From Bacillus methanolicus MGA3 (GTDB taxonomy: Bacteria > Bacillota > Bacilli > Bacillales > Cytobacillaceae), in assembly GCF_000724485.1 (NCBI RefSeq), contig NZ_CP007739.1, positions 1,410,843-1,474,842 of the forward strand: 64,000 bases of DNA. The letters run 5' to 3'. The position numbers were made by a program, and so were the translations under genes. Under the pieces are notes generated by a model. The model did not search any database, had not been told where the DNA came from, and was given only the letters and a program-made list of their open reading frames with translations. Shown here one piece after another: positions 1-8,768 of this stretch (position 1 is the stretch's first letter; the number at the start of each line of letters is the position of its first letter).

Positions 1-711
1 TTTTACTTCAATTGTAATTTCTGAATTTGTTAATTGATCTTCGGGAACAGTTTTGGGTTCTTCTTCCTTTATTGAATCTGATTCATCCTTCACCGAAGCA
101 AATTCATCATCAATGGAATTCTCAATGGAAAATTCCAATTCTTCACTTAAGCTCTCATCCCCGGATAATATTTCATTGCTTTTTTGTTCATTCAAAACGT
201 TTTCTTTTATAATTTCAGTATTTTCTTCATGAAAGATCTCATTTTTGCCTGAAGTATCAGTTTGTGGTGAGATACCTTGGTCATTTACTTCTTTCATTGA
301 TTCATGATCCTGAACAAAAGAGTTCAATTGATTTTCCTCATCTGAAGGTGGTCTTTCTGTTGATTTTTTTAATTGCTTGTTGCTGATTTTTTGTTTCTTT
401 TTAAAAGATTTTGTATCAGGTCCAACAACCTTAGGAGGAGGCAATATAAAAGGAGTAGCGACGTTTGGAGTGAATATTTTGACGGTTGAGGAAACTTGTT
501 CTTCATGGCCAGTACTTGTTTTTCTATTTTGTATATCAGATTTATGCAAATTTTGATCGTAACTGCCGTAAACCTGATTACCTCGATTGTTCATCATAGT
601 AGGGGTATATTGGTGAAAATTCGTATTGCTGCCCGTAAGGTCGGTTAGATAATCATTCCTTTTTTTTTGATGTAGGTTCATTTCATGAAAAGTATTCCTC
701 TCATTGTTCAT
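1..711 (-). CDS. Acidic low-complexity protein, partial (runs off left edge)
   Basis: An open minus-strand frame runs from about 780 to the window edge without a stop. The first in-frame ATG is at 711. The product is hydrophilic, with an Asn/His-rich N-terminal part, a Pro-rich patch (PFILPPPKVVG) and a long Glu/Asp/Ser-rich C-terminal part. I recognise no family. It lies beside two spore-surface-like genes on the same strand, so a spore coat or exosporium role is a guess from context. No good ribosome binding site precedes 711. A purine-rich GAGGAGGG at about 752-759 lies further upstream and would fit a start that is out of frame with the ORF, so the true start is unclear and an indel is possible. 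Confidence 0.45.
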   Translation of the reverse strand, partial: MNNERNTFHEMNLHQKKRNDYLTDLTGSNTNFHQYTPTMMNNRGNQVYGSYDQNLHKSDIQNRKTSTGHEEQVSSTVKIFTPNVATPFILPPPKVVGPDTKSFKKKQKISNKQLKKSTERPPSDEENQLNSFVQDHESMKEVNDQGISPQTDTSGKNEIFHEENTEIIKENVLNEQKSNEILSGDESLSEELEFSIENSIDDEFASVKDESDSIKEEEPKTVPEDQLTNSEITIEVK

Positions 712-914
712 ATTGCAATGGAAGGTATTGCTTAATGAAGCATCCTTTCCAATTCCCTCCTCTTCCTCATTTTTTAAATTGATTTAAAATATTGTCCAGT
801 TGTACAAAAAATAGAAGTATAAATTTATCAGGATGAAACTATACAAACAGGAAAGGGGATTATACCAAAAAACCAGTATACTCCCCAAGAATTTCACACT
901 AAAAAATAGAGCAA

Positions 915-1730
915 TTAATCGCAGTCACAGTCGCAATCGCAGTCACAGCAATCGCAATCATCATGAAACCAATCGTCGTCGTTCGTTGTTGAAGATACGC
1001 GAATTTGTTGATTTTGAAGGACCTTTAAAGTAAGATCAAGTACCATTTTTTCTTCTAATGTTGTAAAGAAACCTTCTCCAATTGGGGAAGACTCAGGAAG
1101 CGGGATTCTGTCCGTTGCCTCATCCCATTCAATAATTTTACTGGAAATGAGTTCACAGAATGGCAGCTCATTATAAAACTGGGCGCTCTCTTGATGAAAT
1201 TGGGAAAGGTCACTTGTTTGCAATTCATCTTTTTCAGGAAAACCTTTAGGCAATGGCTTTGAAACAAAAAAATCAAACTCATTGCGGTTATTGATTTTTG
1301 GCAAGACAGGCTTTGTTAGAAAGTCTTTGATTTCTGTTACGCAATCAAAAGGTATATCAACCGTTAAAGAATGTAAGTCTGAAGCAACTGTTGTCGATGT
1401 GTTTGGATCAATTTCTTTGGATGGGCTTGCATATTGAATATTTTTTCGGACCATACCTTTTACAAATAATTTGTTCGTTGGCAACAACAAGCGGCACTGA
1501 GTTAATTTTACCCTCTTTTTAATATCTTTTATTTCCAATACAGGTTCCGGGAATTTAATAAAAGTATCCTTAGTAATCTGCAAGGTAAGTTCTGCTAAAA
1601 CGACTGGAACCTTTGTAATGATTTTACCAATTGAAACATGGGGGGGATGTGGGCGATTTTCACATGAACAATTATTAGTTGAACTTTTACATTCGTGGTT
1701 CATTTTTTTATCTCTGCTTAAATCAGACAT
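915..1730 (-). CDS. Spore-surface-type protein, SPOCS/DUF3794-like, with Asp-Cys repeat tail
   Basis: 271 residues, paralogous to the product encoded at 2209-3012. Both share the block VLEIKDIKKRVK...CRLLLP...LF(V/L)KG..RKNIQYA, which resembles the beta-rich SPOCS/DUF3794 module of spore-associated proteins and the CsxC/BC_2427-like exosporium proteins; this assignment is by eye. The start ATG at 1730 is preceded by AAGGAGG. The N-terminus carries a Cys-rich patch (CSCENRPH). The C-terminus ends in an alternating Asp-Cys tail (DDCDCCDCDC...), which would suit metal binding or disulfide crosslinking on the spore surface. No membrane segment is seen. The function is inferred only. Confidence 0.6.
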   Translation of the reverse strand: MSDLSRDKKMNHECKSSTNNCSCENRPHPPHVSIGKIITKVPVVLAELTLQITKDTFIKFPEPVLEIKDIKKRVKLTQCRLLLPTNKLFVKGMVRKNIQYASPSKEIDPNTSTTVASDLHSLTVDIPFDCVTEIKDFLTKPVLPKINNRNEFDFFVSKPLPKGFPEKDELQTSDLSQFHQESAQFYNELPFCELISSKIIEWDEATDRIPLPESSPIGEGFFTTLEEKMVLDLTLKVLQNQQIRVSSTTNDDDWFHDDCDCCDCDCDCDCD

Positions 1731-2030
1731 TCGGGCTCCTCCTTAAAGTCAAGATATTGCATACTATGCAGTACAAATGACTAGGTATAGGTAAATGCCC
1801 ATAGGTATTTTCAGATTCCATGATTATTGCCTAAAAACCCTTAATACTGTAAAAAGTGAATACAAACACTCAATTGATTTTCTTTTCTTGTTTTGGAGTG
1901 GTCTTTATGCCTTGAGATCATATTAAAAATAATCTATTTTTTTGAACATGGATTATTTACATTGTCAAATTTAACAGCGAAGAATATGTATATTAACGAG
2001 GACGTTATCACTTTAATATAGAGGGAAAAA

Positions 2031-2150
2031 GAGGCTGTCTCATAAGGGTCTGACCTCATGTGAATTTATCAATATATAGCACAATTATCCTACATTATGT
2101 CCTATATATTGTGTTATGGGGTCTGACCCTTAGGCTTTTGAGACAGCCTC
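2031..2150. repeat. 120-bp MITE-like inverted repeat
   Basis: The outer arms pair GAGGCTGTCTCA at 2031-2042 with TGAGACAGCCTC at 2139-2150. Further in, AAGGGTCTGACCTCATG pairs imperfectly with TATGGGGTCTGACCCTTA, and a third pair, ATATAGCACAAT with ATATATTGTGTT, flanks a short centre. The whole segment can fold into one long hairpin and lies between two convergently unrelated minus-strand genes. It looks like a non-autonomous mobile element or a long bifunctional terminator. No target duplication is clear. Confidence 0.6.
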
Positions 2151-2208
2151 GTCAACGAATCCCATTATTTACTCGTCAAAGTAAACCCGGGAGTCATAAG
2201 TCTTCATC

Positions 2209-3012
2209 TTAAAAAATTCCAGGGGTAGGGGGAACAACAGTTAGAGGCACTTGCTGATTTTGCAATACTTTAATCGTAAATTCTAAGAACATCTTTTCAA
2301 TTATTTTTGTAAATGTTCCTTCTTCAAAAGGAGCATGGTTCGGCAGTGGTGTACGATCTACAGCTTCATTCCATTCTGTGATTTTGCTTGAAATTAGCTC
2401 ACAAAATGGAAGTTGATTGTAAAACTGAGTACTTACCTGATGGAATTGAGAAAGGTCGCTTGATAGCAGCTCATCCTTTTCAGGGAAACCACGGCCTAAT
2501 TCTTGGGCTCTAAAGAAATCAAATTCATTACGCGTATTGAAAATTGGTAATTGTGGTGGGGAGATAAATTCGTCTCCAGGAATTGTTGTTACACATTCAA
2601 ACGGAATGTCAGTTGTTAAAGAACGTATTTGGGAAGATACGCATGACCCAGTTGAATCCGGAAATGGAGTTGCGTATTGAATATTCTTACGGACAAATCC
2701 TTTCAAAAATAACTTTAGATCGAGATCATCAGGGAATGGGTCACCATTCTCTGGGATTCCAGGCAGCAGCAGACGACACTGGACGATTTTAACCCTCTTT
2801 TTAATATCCTTTATTTCAAGAACCGGATCCGGAAATTGAATATTCGCAACCAGGCTAGTTCTCACTGTTCTTTCCGCCAAAGTAACAGGGACTCTTAAAA
2901 TTACCGCGCCTCCTGGCCCCCCTGGAGTAGTGACAGGAGTTGCCTCTACACTCTCACAATCCCCAACGGTGGCAGATACATCTACATCAACACAATTATT
3001 ATCTTTATTCAT
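2209..3012 (-). CDS. Spore-surface-type protein, SPOCS/DUF3794-like paralogue
   Basis: 267 residues from the ATG at 3012, which has AAGGAGG about 8 bases upstream; an in-frame TTG further upstream would sit before this ribosome binding site and is rejected. The protein shares with its neighbour at 915-1730 the block VLEIKDIKKRVK.VQCRLLLPG followed by LKGFVRKNIQYATP, then RNEFDFF, FPEKDEL.SSDLSQFH and FYNQLPFCELISSKI.EWNEA. The N-terminus is Asp/Val/Thr-rich with a GGPGGA stretch and lacks the Asp-Cys tail. The pair looks like a tandem duplication. A spore coat or exosporium role is inferred from family resemblance and from the CotY/Z-type gene nearby. Confidence 0.6.
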   Translation of the reverse strand: MNKDNNCVDVDVSATVGDCESVEATPVTTPGGPGGAVILRVPVTLAERTVRTSLVANIQFPDPVLEIKDIKKRVKIVQCRLLLPGIPENGDPFPDDLDLKLFLKGFVRKNIQYATPFPDSTGSCVSSQIRSLTTDIPFECVTTIPGDEFISPPQLPIFNTRNEFDFFRAQELGRGFPEKDELLSSDLSQFHQVSTQFYNQLPFCELISSKITEWNEAVDRTPLPNHAPFEEGTFTKIIEKMFLEFTIKVLQNQQVPLTVVPPTPGIF

Positions 3013-3210
3013 TAATTTTTCCTCCTTATGTTGTAGGTTCAATCTATCGTATGCAAACCTATAGATGTATGCAGTAGTACAAACGTGGATTTTTAGTATA
3101 GAAAGATAAATTTATAGGTGGACATCCTAAGATTTTCTTAAAATGAATGGGTACTAGCACAAACCATCACCCTGCCTGCATACGATTCAAAAGGAGGAGG
3201 GTATAAGAAG

Positions 3211-4401
3211 ATGAAAAGAGAAAATTTTCTTGCTGTTGATATAGGGAATAGCTGGTATAAAGTACTGGCTTCTGACAATGGGGCAGTACATCAATACCAA
3301 ATGCCAAATGCCATTGCATTATTTGATGATGAATTTTATGAAAAGCCTTATGATGAAGAAGATGTTGTTCTCGAAGAAAACCTTATTGTTGAGGTAAAGT
3401 CTAAGGTAATCGTTGATAAGCGAGAGATAAATTATATTGGAAAGGCGGCTGCCAGGCAAAGAGATGTAAGCCTTACTTCATTTAATAATCAGAAAGTAGA
3501 TGAGAATCGAACGTATATTCTTCTCTTTGGAGTTGCTGCTTATCACGCTCTTTTGAGTAATCCCAATTCACTTGAGATCGACTATGATATCGATCAACTA
3601 GCTGTTTCGCTGCCTACTACCCAATATAAAGAGAAAAAAGAACTGTTAAAGCAGCGCTTAATTGGTACACATACAGTTATTTTTCATAAAGTGCCCGGTT
3701 TTCCCGAGCCTAAAGAAGTAGTTGTTAAACTCCATATATATGATGTGATTGTTGGTGCAGAAGGAGCATGTGCTTATTTGGGATTAACGCGTGACCAGGA
3801 AACGTTAGGAATTAAAGATGATTCCCTCATTAAAGATTCACGAAAAGGTATTATTATTGGTGACTTGGGGGGAGACTCCGTTGATTTTGTAGGCATTAAA
3901 AATAATAAACCTGTAGCATCTGTTGAGGGAGAACCATTTGGGATCAACCATTTTCTTGATAATATCATTCAAAAAGTCAGCAAAAACGAATTGTACAAAT
4001 TCGATTCACGCTCCGAGCTGGAGGAAAAATTGGCTGCCGGCCCATCCGAATGGTATGTGGAACCTTTTGCCGGTGTCAAGAAAGATATTAGTAAATATAT
4101 CATTCCTCAATTAAAATCAATGGCTGTCAAATACCTTGAACACTTTGACCGAGTTCGAAGCAGTTCAAGTGAAATCAAAGGTGCAACCCGGTATATTGCT
4201 GTCGGGGGAGCTGCAAAACTGGCACAAAGACAAATTCAAGAAGCTGCAGTGAAATGGTTAGAAAGAGGACGGCCGATTGAATTGATGTTTCCAGAAGACA
4301 TGGAAAAGTTAAATGTTCTTGGACTAATGATTTTGGCGAAAATGAATCACCTGAAAAAACTGCAAGAAAATGCGGCTGAATTAGTATCCACTAAAGGGTG
4401 A
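3211..4401 (+). CDS. ParM/StbA-family actin-like ATPase
   Basis: 396 residues with the actin/Hsp70 fold signatures: phosphate-1 loop near the N-terminus (LAVDIGNSWYKV, residues about 7-18), a second phosphate loop IIIGDLGGDSVDFVGI about residue 213, and an adenosine motif region YIAVGGAAKLA about residue 330. Such proteins polymerise into filaments that push plasmid copies apart. The start has GGAGGAGG upstream. The next gene starts within its stop codon, which is the typical ParM plus DNA-binding-adaptor arrangement. It could be a plasmid-derived partition module now on the chromosome, or the window could include an integrated element. The partner DNA site was not identified. Confidence 0.75.
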   Translation: MKRENFLAVDIGNSWYKVLASDNGAVHQYQMPNAIALFDDEFYEKPYDEEDVVLEENLIVEVKSKVIVDKREINYIGKAAARQRDVSLTSFNNQKVDENRTYILLFGVAAYHALLSNPNSLEIDYDIDQLAVSLPTTQYKEKKELLKQRLIGTHTVIFHKVPGFPEPKEVVVKLHIYDVIVGAEGACAYLGLTRDQETLGIKDDSLIKDSRKGIIIGDLGGDSVDFVGIKNNKPVASVEGEPFGINHFLDNIIQKVSKNELYKFDSRSELEEKLAAGPSEWYVEPFAGVKKDISKYIIPQLKSMAVKYLEHFDRVRSSSSEIKGATRYIAVGGAAKLAQRQIQEAAVKWLERGRPIELMFPEDMEKLNVLGLMILAKMNHLKKLQENAAELVSTKG

Positions 4402-4775
4402 TGGGAATGTTTAGAATCTATACGGACAATATTAATAAGATTGCAATAACCGTTCCCGAACGATTTACTGATGTAAAAACAGGTAATACACATGCCGTTT
4501 CGCCAAAAATTCAAGAACAAATTGAATACCATGCAAAAAATAATACCCTGATTCACCTTGTTTTTTCAGCACTTAATAGTTATCTTAATCAAAAAATAAC
4601 TAACGGATCTACTTCTGAAATTTTAAATGAGCTGGCAGAAATTAAAAAGATTTTGGAACACGGATATATTCCCGTGAACCATAAACCTGATTCCCTTCTA
4701 GTTGAGAATCAAAATTTACCGTCTAATGTGGATTTGAGTGAAGTAGAGGATGTTCTAGAAGCATTTGGTGGTTAA
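4401..4775 (+). CDS. Small partner of the actin-like ATPase, probable adaptor/DNA-binding protein
   Basis: About 124 residues, translationally coupled to the actin-like gene (TGATG overlap at 4399-4403; a second ATG at 4407 has better spacing from AAAGGGTG). It has no recognisable catalytic motif. The N-terminal half is basic to neutral and could hold a small DNA-binding fold; the middle is helical; the C-terminus is acidic (LSEVEDVLEAF). In plasmid segregation operons the gene directly after the actin-like ATPase usually encodes the centromere-binding adaptor, and that is the basis of the call. Confidence 0.55.
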   Translation: MGMFRIYTDNINKIAITVPERFTDVKTGNTHAVSPKIQEQIEYHAKNNTLIHLVFSALNSYLNQKITNGSTSEILNELAEIKKILEHGYIPVNHKPDSLLVENQNLPSNVDLSEVEDVLEAFGG

Positions 4776-4779
4776 AAAG

Positions 4780-4815
4780 GTGAACTCAAAGCTTTGGGTT
4801 CACTCGCTTTTTATT
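4780..4815 (+). terminator. Rho-independent terminator of the actin-like operon
   Basis: GTGAACTCAAAG pairs with CTTTGGGTTCAC, followed by a T-rich run (CTTTTTATTTT). Confidence 0.75.
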
Positions 4816-4845
4816 TTGTTGGGGGACTTGCTCTTAATGATAGAA

Positions 4846-4877
4846 AGAGGCTGACCTTTAAAAGTCAGCCCCTTTTA
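4846..4877. terminator. Bidirectional hairpin, probably the terminator of the coat gene
   Basis: GGCTGACCTTT and AAAGTCAGCC form a strong stem. Read on the minus strand it follows the stop of the CotY/Z-type gene and is followed by a T-rich stretch. Confidence 0.6.
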
Positions 4878-4891
4878 CAAAAAATATAGGA

Positions 4892-5491
4892 TTATATAGA
4901 AACAGCAGGCAGGCAGGTGATGGCACAGAAGCAGGATAGATCAACGTTAATACAGACTCCTGTTTTAACTAAATCATCTACATCTTCCCAATCTACTTGA
5001 CAACAAGGAGAACTAACGTGGTCTGCTTTGCAATTAGTGCATGAAACTTTATGATCCTTCTTTTCAAATTTGAATACAAGAAGTTCCAGCACAGCACATT
5101 TGTCATCCAGGTCCTTGATACGGAATATAAAAGTTTCAAAACAAACAAATTTCTTCTTTTTTGAATGATGTTCTCTAGAAATGGCGGTAATACCAGTAGC
5201 TTTAAAAGGATCACAATCTCCCTTGCAATAAAGGATAAAAGGGATTGTGTTTTTTTTCGTTTTTGTACACGATTTCCCTAATAATTCATCAATAGAATGT
5301 TTACATGAGATTTTACAACAATCATCTTTTTCTTTAGCCTTGTTTTGTGCCTTCAAAATTTGTTTTAATGTTTCTTTCACACAGTTGCGATTTTTATTGT
5401 GATCTTTTTGATCTTTTGGATCCTTGTGGTCTTTAAGTTCCTCATGATCCTTTTGATCTTCATGATCGTACCAACTAGTCATGGTTTTCAA
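4892..5491 (-). CDS. CotY/CotZ-family spore outer-coat protein
   Basis: 199 residues. The core matches the CotY/CotZ family: NCVKETLKQILKAQNKA, then a DCCKISCKHSI segment, PFILYCK, CFETFIFRIKDLDDKCAVLELL, and the terminal C.NVDLSCFCAITCLP. Cysteines are abundant, as expected for a protein that self-assembles by disulfides into the outer coat or crust. An extra N-terminal tail of about 35 residues is made of charged Asp-His-Glu-Lys repeats (DHEDQKDHEELKDHKDPKDQ). An AAGGAG-like site precedes the ATG at 5491. Expression in the mother cell late in sporulation is expected from the family; no promoter was assigned with confidence. Confidence 0.85.
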   Translation of the reverse strand: MKTMTSWYDHEDQKDHEELKDHKDPKDQKDHNKNRNCVKETLKQILKAQNKAKEKDDCCKISCKHSIDELLGKSCTKTKKNTIPFILYCKGDCDPFKATGITAISREHHSKKKKFVCFETFIFRIKDLDDKCAVLELLVFKFEKKDHKVSCTNCKADHVSSPCCQVDWEDVDDLVKTGVCINVDLSCFCAITCLPAVSI

Positions 5492-5909
5492 CTCCTTTTT
5501 AATATCAATCTAGAATTAACATATGGACTTTCACTGCTATTTGAGTGAGAAACATGCCTATTGTGGAAAAAAGTTTTGTGGAGAACGAGAAAAGAAGAAA
5601 TTATTTCCTTCGATATTTAGTAATGAAGGGAGGGCTGACTAATAGTTTTGGGTCAATCTCCTTTTTCACGTATGAAAAAATCCAATAAAACAGGAACAGA
5701 CTTTTATGTACGAAATTGGATTTTTTGGATACGATAATAAATGGACGATCGTTTCGATTTGTGTCCTCTATATATGCACAAAGAAAAAAATATGATATAG
5801 TAATATGACAGAAAGCTTTACTGAACAAGTGTTACATAACATCATATTGTCCACATCAGAAATACAGTTGTATTTTTTACGGTGACAATAAAGACAGGAG
5901 GATGTTTGC
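5492..5909. other. Intergenic, no supported gene
   Basis: This stretch holds the divergent upstream regions of the coat gene and kbl. A 75-codon minus-strand frame lies at 5601-5828, but it has no recognisable similarity and no convincing ribosome binding site. Confidence 0.5.
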
Positions 5910-7097
5910 GTGTCAAGTAAATTAGAACAATTTTTGAAGGAAAATTTAGAAGATCTAAAAAGCAGAGGCCTCTACAACGTTATTGATCCGCTTGAAAGTC
6001 CAAATGGCCCGATGATTACGATTAATGGAAAAAAACTTGTCAATCTTTCTTCAAACAATTATTTGGGTCTTGCAACGGATGAAAGGTTAAAAGGCGCAGC
6101 AATCGATGCCATTAACCGTTATGGAGTAGGTGCAGGGGCTGTACGAACAATTAATGGAACATTGGAACTTCATGTAAGGCTTGAAGAAAAGCTCGCTGAG
6201 TTCAAAGGTACAGAGGCGGCTATTGCATACCAATCCGGATTTAACTGTAATATGGCGGCCATTTCAGCTGTGATGGATAAAAATGATGCGATCCTATCTG
6301 ATGAATTGAACCATGCTTCAATTATCGACGGCTGCCGTTTGTCAAAAGCGAAAATTATCCGATATGACCATTCAGATATGGATGATTTGCGCGCAAAAGC
6401 AAAAGAAGCAAAGGATTCAGGGCAATACAATAAGATTATGGTCATAACAGACGGCGTTTTCTCAATGGACGGAGACATTGCAAAACTTCCGGAGATTGTC
6501 GAAATTGCTGAAGAATTTGATTTGATTACGTATGTAGATGATGCACATGGATCAGGTGTGTTAGGAAAAGGAGCCGGAACGGTAAAGCATTTCGGATTGC
6601 AAGATAAAATTGATTTCCAAATTGGAACTCTTTCGAAAGCAATCGGAGTTGTAGGCGGGTATGTTGCCGGCAAAAAAGAATTAATTGACTGGTTAAAAGT
6701 TCGAAGCCGGCCGTTCTTGTTCTCTACTTCTTTGACACCGGCAGATGTTGCGGCATCCATTCGCTCGATTGAAATTTTAATGGAAAGCACAGAGTTGAAT
6801 GAGCGCCTTTGGGAAAATGCTAATTATTTGAAAAAAGGGTTAAAAGATTTAGGTTTTGATATCGGAAATAGTGAAACACCGATTACTCCTTGTATTATAG
6901 GAGACGAAGTGAAGACACAGGAATTCAGCAAGCGGCTGAATGAAGAGGGTGTTTATGCGAAATCAATCGTGTTCCCAACAGTGCCAAGAGGAACGGGAAG
7001 AGTGCGCAATATGCCTTCTGCTGCTCATACAAAAGAAATGCTCGACCAAGCAATTGCAGTTTATGAAAAAGTCGGCAAGGAAATGGGGATTATTTAG
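5910..7097 (+). CDS. kbl: Glycine C-acetyltransferase (2-amino-3-ketobutyrate CoA ligase)
   Basis: 395 residues, GTG start preceded by AGGAGG. This alpha-oxoamine synthase uses PLP to cleave 2-amino-3-oxobutyrate with CoA into glycine and acetyl-CoA, the second step of threonine breakdown. Family motifs seen: [11 protein letters not shown] near residue 50, the [14 protein letters not shown]-Asp region, and the Schiff-base lysine in [12 protein letters not shown]. It is distinguished from the related bioF at 10707 by its partner: a threonine dehydrogenase gene follows 85 bases downstream. Confidence 0.93.
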   Translation: MSSKLEQFLKENLEDLKSRGLYNVIDPLESPNGPMITINGKKLVNLSSNNYLGLATDERLKGAAIDAINRYGVGAGAVRTINGTLELHVRLEEKLAEFKGTEAAIAYQSGFNCNMAAISAVMDKNDAILSDELNHASIIDGCRLSKAKIIRYDHSDMDDLRAKAKEAKDSGQYNKIMVITDGVFSMDGDIAKLPEIVEIAEEFDLITYVDDAHGSGVLGKGAGTVKHFGLQDKIDFQIGTLSKAIGVVGGYVAGKKELIDWLKVRSRPFLFSTSLTPADVAASIRSIEILMESTELNERLWENANYLKKGLKDLGFDIGNSETPITPCIIGDEVKTQEFSKRLNEEGVYAKSIVFPTVPRGTGRVRNMPSAAHTKEMLDQAIAVYEKVGKEMGII

Positions 7098-7182
7098 TTT
7101 TTCTGAGATAGAGAATTAGAAGTCTTTACAAACTTATTTTTTGCCAGAATTGATTTATTGGGAGATAGACGGAGGAGACAGC

Positions 7183-8130
7183 ATGAAACGTATTTTTATA
7201 ACCGGCGCATTAGGACAGATCGGATCTGAGTTAACAGTCATGTTAAGAAAAATTTATGGCACAGATAATGTAATGGCCACCGATATTCGAAGGAATGACA
7301 GTGAGGCAGCACAAAGCGGTCCATTTGCAATCGTCGATGTAACAGATGGAAGAAAAATGGTTGAAACGGCAAAACAGTTTAAGGCGGACACGATCATTCA
7401 TATGGCTGCTTTATTATCAGCAACAGCAGAGGCCAATCCTGTATTTGCCTGGAATTTGAATATGGGGGGCTTAATGAATGCGCTTGAAACAGCACGAGAG
7501 CTCGGCTGTCAATTCTTTACCCCGAGTTCGATCGGAGCTTTCGGGCCGTCTACTCCTAAAGACAATACCCCTCAAGATACAGTGCAGCGGCCGGCAACCA
7601 TGTACGGCATTAATAAAGTTGCAGGGGAATTGTTAGCGGATTATTACTTCCATCGTTTCGGTGTAGATACAAGAGGTTTGAGGTTTCCTGGCCTAATCTC
7701 ATATGTAGCGCCGCCTGGCGGAGGAACGACGGATTATGCGGTTGAAATATATTATGAAGCAATTAAGAACGGCAAGTACACTTCCTATATTAATAAAGGA
7801 ACATATATGGATATGATGTATATGCCGGATGCGCTAAATGCAATTGTTGCGTTAATGGAAGCAGATGGGGCTAAGTTAAAGCACCGCAATTCTTTTAACG
7901 TGACAGCTATGAGTGTTGATCCGGAAGATATTGCTGCTGAAATTCGCAAGCATATTCCTGGTTTTGAGTTAACATACGACGTTGACCCTGTCCGTCAAAG
8001 TATTGCCGAAAGCTGGCCAAACTCTTTAGATGCGTCTGCTGCTATAGAAGAATGGGGCTTTAAAGCAGAATACGATCTTGCAAAAATGACGGAAGATATG
8101 CTTCAGAAACTTAGGGAAAAATTAGGATAA
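7183..8130 (+). CDS. L-threonine 3-dehydrogenase, SDR/NAD-dependent epimerase type
   Basis: 315 residues from the ATG at 7183, which has GGAGGAG 8 bases upstream; the longer frame from 7141 lacks a ribosome binding site. The N-terminal Rossmann motif [12 protein letters not shown] and the catalytic Tyr/Lys pair in [10 protein letters not shown] are present, with SSIGAFGP supplying the Ser region. This short-chain type oxidises threonine to 2-amino-3-oxobutyrate, the substrate of the Kbl enzyme encoded upstream. The two genes form an operon. Confidence 0.9.
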   Translation: MKRIFITGALGQIGSELTVMLRKIYGTDNVMATDIRRNDSEAAQSGPFAIVDVTDGRKMVETAKQFKADTIIHMAALLSATAEANPVFAWNLNMGGLMNALETARELGCQFFTPSSIGAFGPSTPKDNTPQDTVQRPATMYGINKVAGELLADYYFHRFGVDTRGLRFPGLISYVAPPGGGTTDYAVEIYYEAIKNGKYTSYINKGTYMDMMYMPDALNAIVALMEADGAKLKHRNSFNVTAMSVDPEDIAAEIRKHIPGFELTYDVDPVRQSIAESWPNSLDASAAIEEWGFKAEYDLAKMTEDMLQKLREKLG

Positions 8131-8172
8131 TTAACAATAACCGGGCTAAAGTTAACCATACTATAATGAATA

Positions 8173-8214
8173 GAGGATAATATGTTCTAAATAAGAGCAT
8201 ATATCCTCTTTTTT
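8173..8214 (+). terminator. Rho-independent terminator of kbl-tdh
   Basis: GAGGATAATATGTTCT and AGAGCATATATCCTC form a stem closed by TTTTTT. Confidence 0.8.
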
Positions 8215-8488
8215 CATGCATAAAAGAATCGTTATTAAGATATTAAAAAGATGATCTATAATGTATAAATTAGGCAGGGGATTGCACATAGGAGAGGGAC
8301 AATTTGCTTTAACATTCAAAAATAATGTTAGATTATATAACGAAACAATAGCGTATATTCAAAATACATGTAACAATGCGTATAGATTTAGTATTATAAA
8401 ACTTTATATTAACCTTATCAATTAATAAACCATCTAGATTTTATCTATAAATTTTTGATAATACGAATCATTTATCGGAGGGTCAGAT
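8215..8488 (+). other. AT-rich leader of the truncated pgi gene
   Basis: No gene is seen. The segment ends in CGGAGGGTCAG before the pgi-like ATG at 8489 and so probably contains the original pgi promoter, which would now drive the siroheme genes. Confidence 0.4.
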
Positions 8489-8625
8489 ATGCCACACGTT
8501 CGCTTTGATTACTCGAAAGCCCTTGGGTTTTTTCGTGAACATGAACTTACATACTTAAGAGATATGGTAAAGGTGGCTCATCATTCTCTGCATGAAAAAA
8601 CCGGAACAGGGAGTGATTTTTTAGG
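8489..8625 (+). pseudogene. pgi: 5' stub of glucose-6-phosphate isomerase
   Basis: About 46 codons match the N-terminus of Bacillus Pgi ([35 protein letters not shown]). Similarity stops near 8625, where the sequence joins, in another frame, to the end of a uroporphyrinogen methyltransferase gene. The start and its ribosome binding site (GGAGGGTC) are intact. A frame through the junction makes a 71-residue chimeric peptide that is unlikely to be functional. Confidence 0.75.
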
Positions 8626-8768
8626 TTGCTGCAGAAACCGCCGCAAAGGAAAAAATAGAAAATCCTACTCTTATCATTATTGGAGAGGTTGTCAAGATGC
8701 GTGAGAAAATCAGCTGGTTCGAGCAGATGAATATCGATGAAAGACTGCTTGTAAGCGAGGGAGTATAA
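8622..8768 (+). pseudogene. 3' stub of uroporphyrinogen-III C-methyltransferase (SUMT)
   Basis: The frame ending at the TAA at 8766-8768 reads [32 protein letters not shown] and a short tail. This is the characteristic C-terminus of SUMT (CobA/SirA/YlnD type), the enzyme that makes precorrin-2 for siroheme. All of the catalytic part is missing. The stub sits directly before sirB and sirC, as the full gene does in Bacillus subtilis, so it marks the original operon with its front part deleted. Confidence 0.75.

Noticed and set aside
749..4775. CRISPR array or tRNA genes
   Set aside because: No regularly spaced direct repeats and no cloverleaf-like sequence were seen here or in the rest of the window.
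5601..5828. 75-codon minus-strand ORF between the coat gene and kbl
   Set aside because: No plausible ribosome binding site or family resemblance; lies in a promoter region.
6170..6790. 206-codon minus-strand frame inside kbl
   Set aside because: Antisense shadow of a strongly supported gene.
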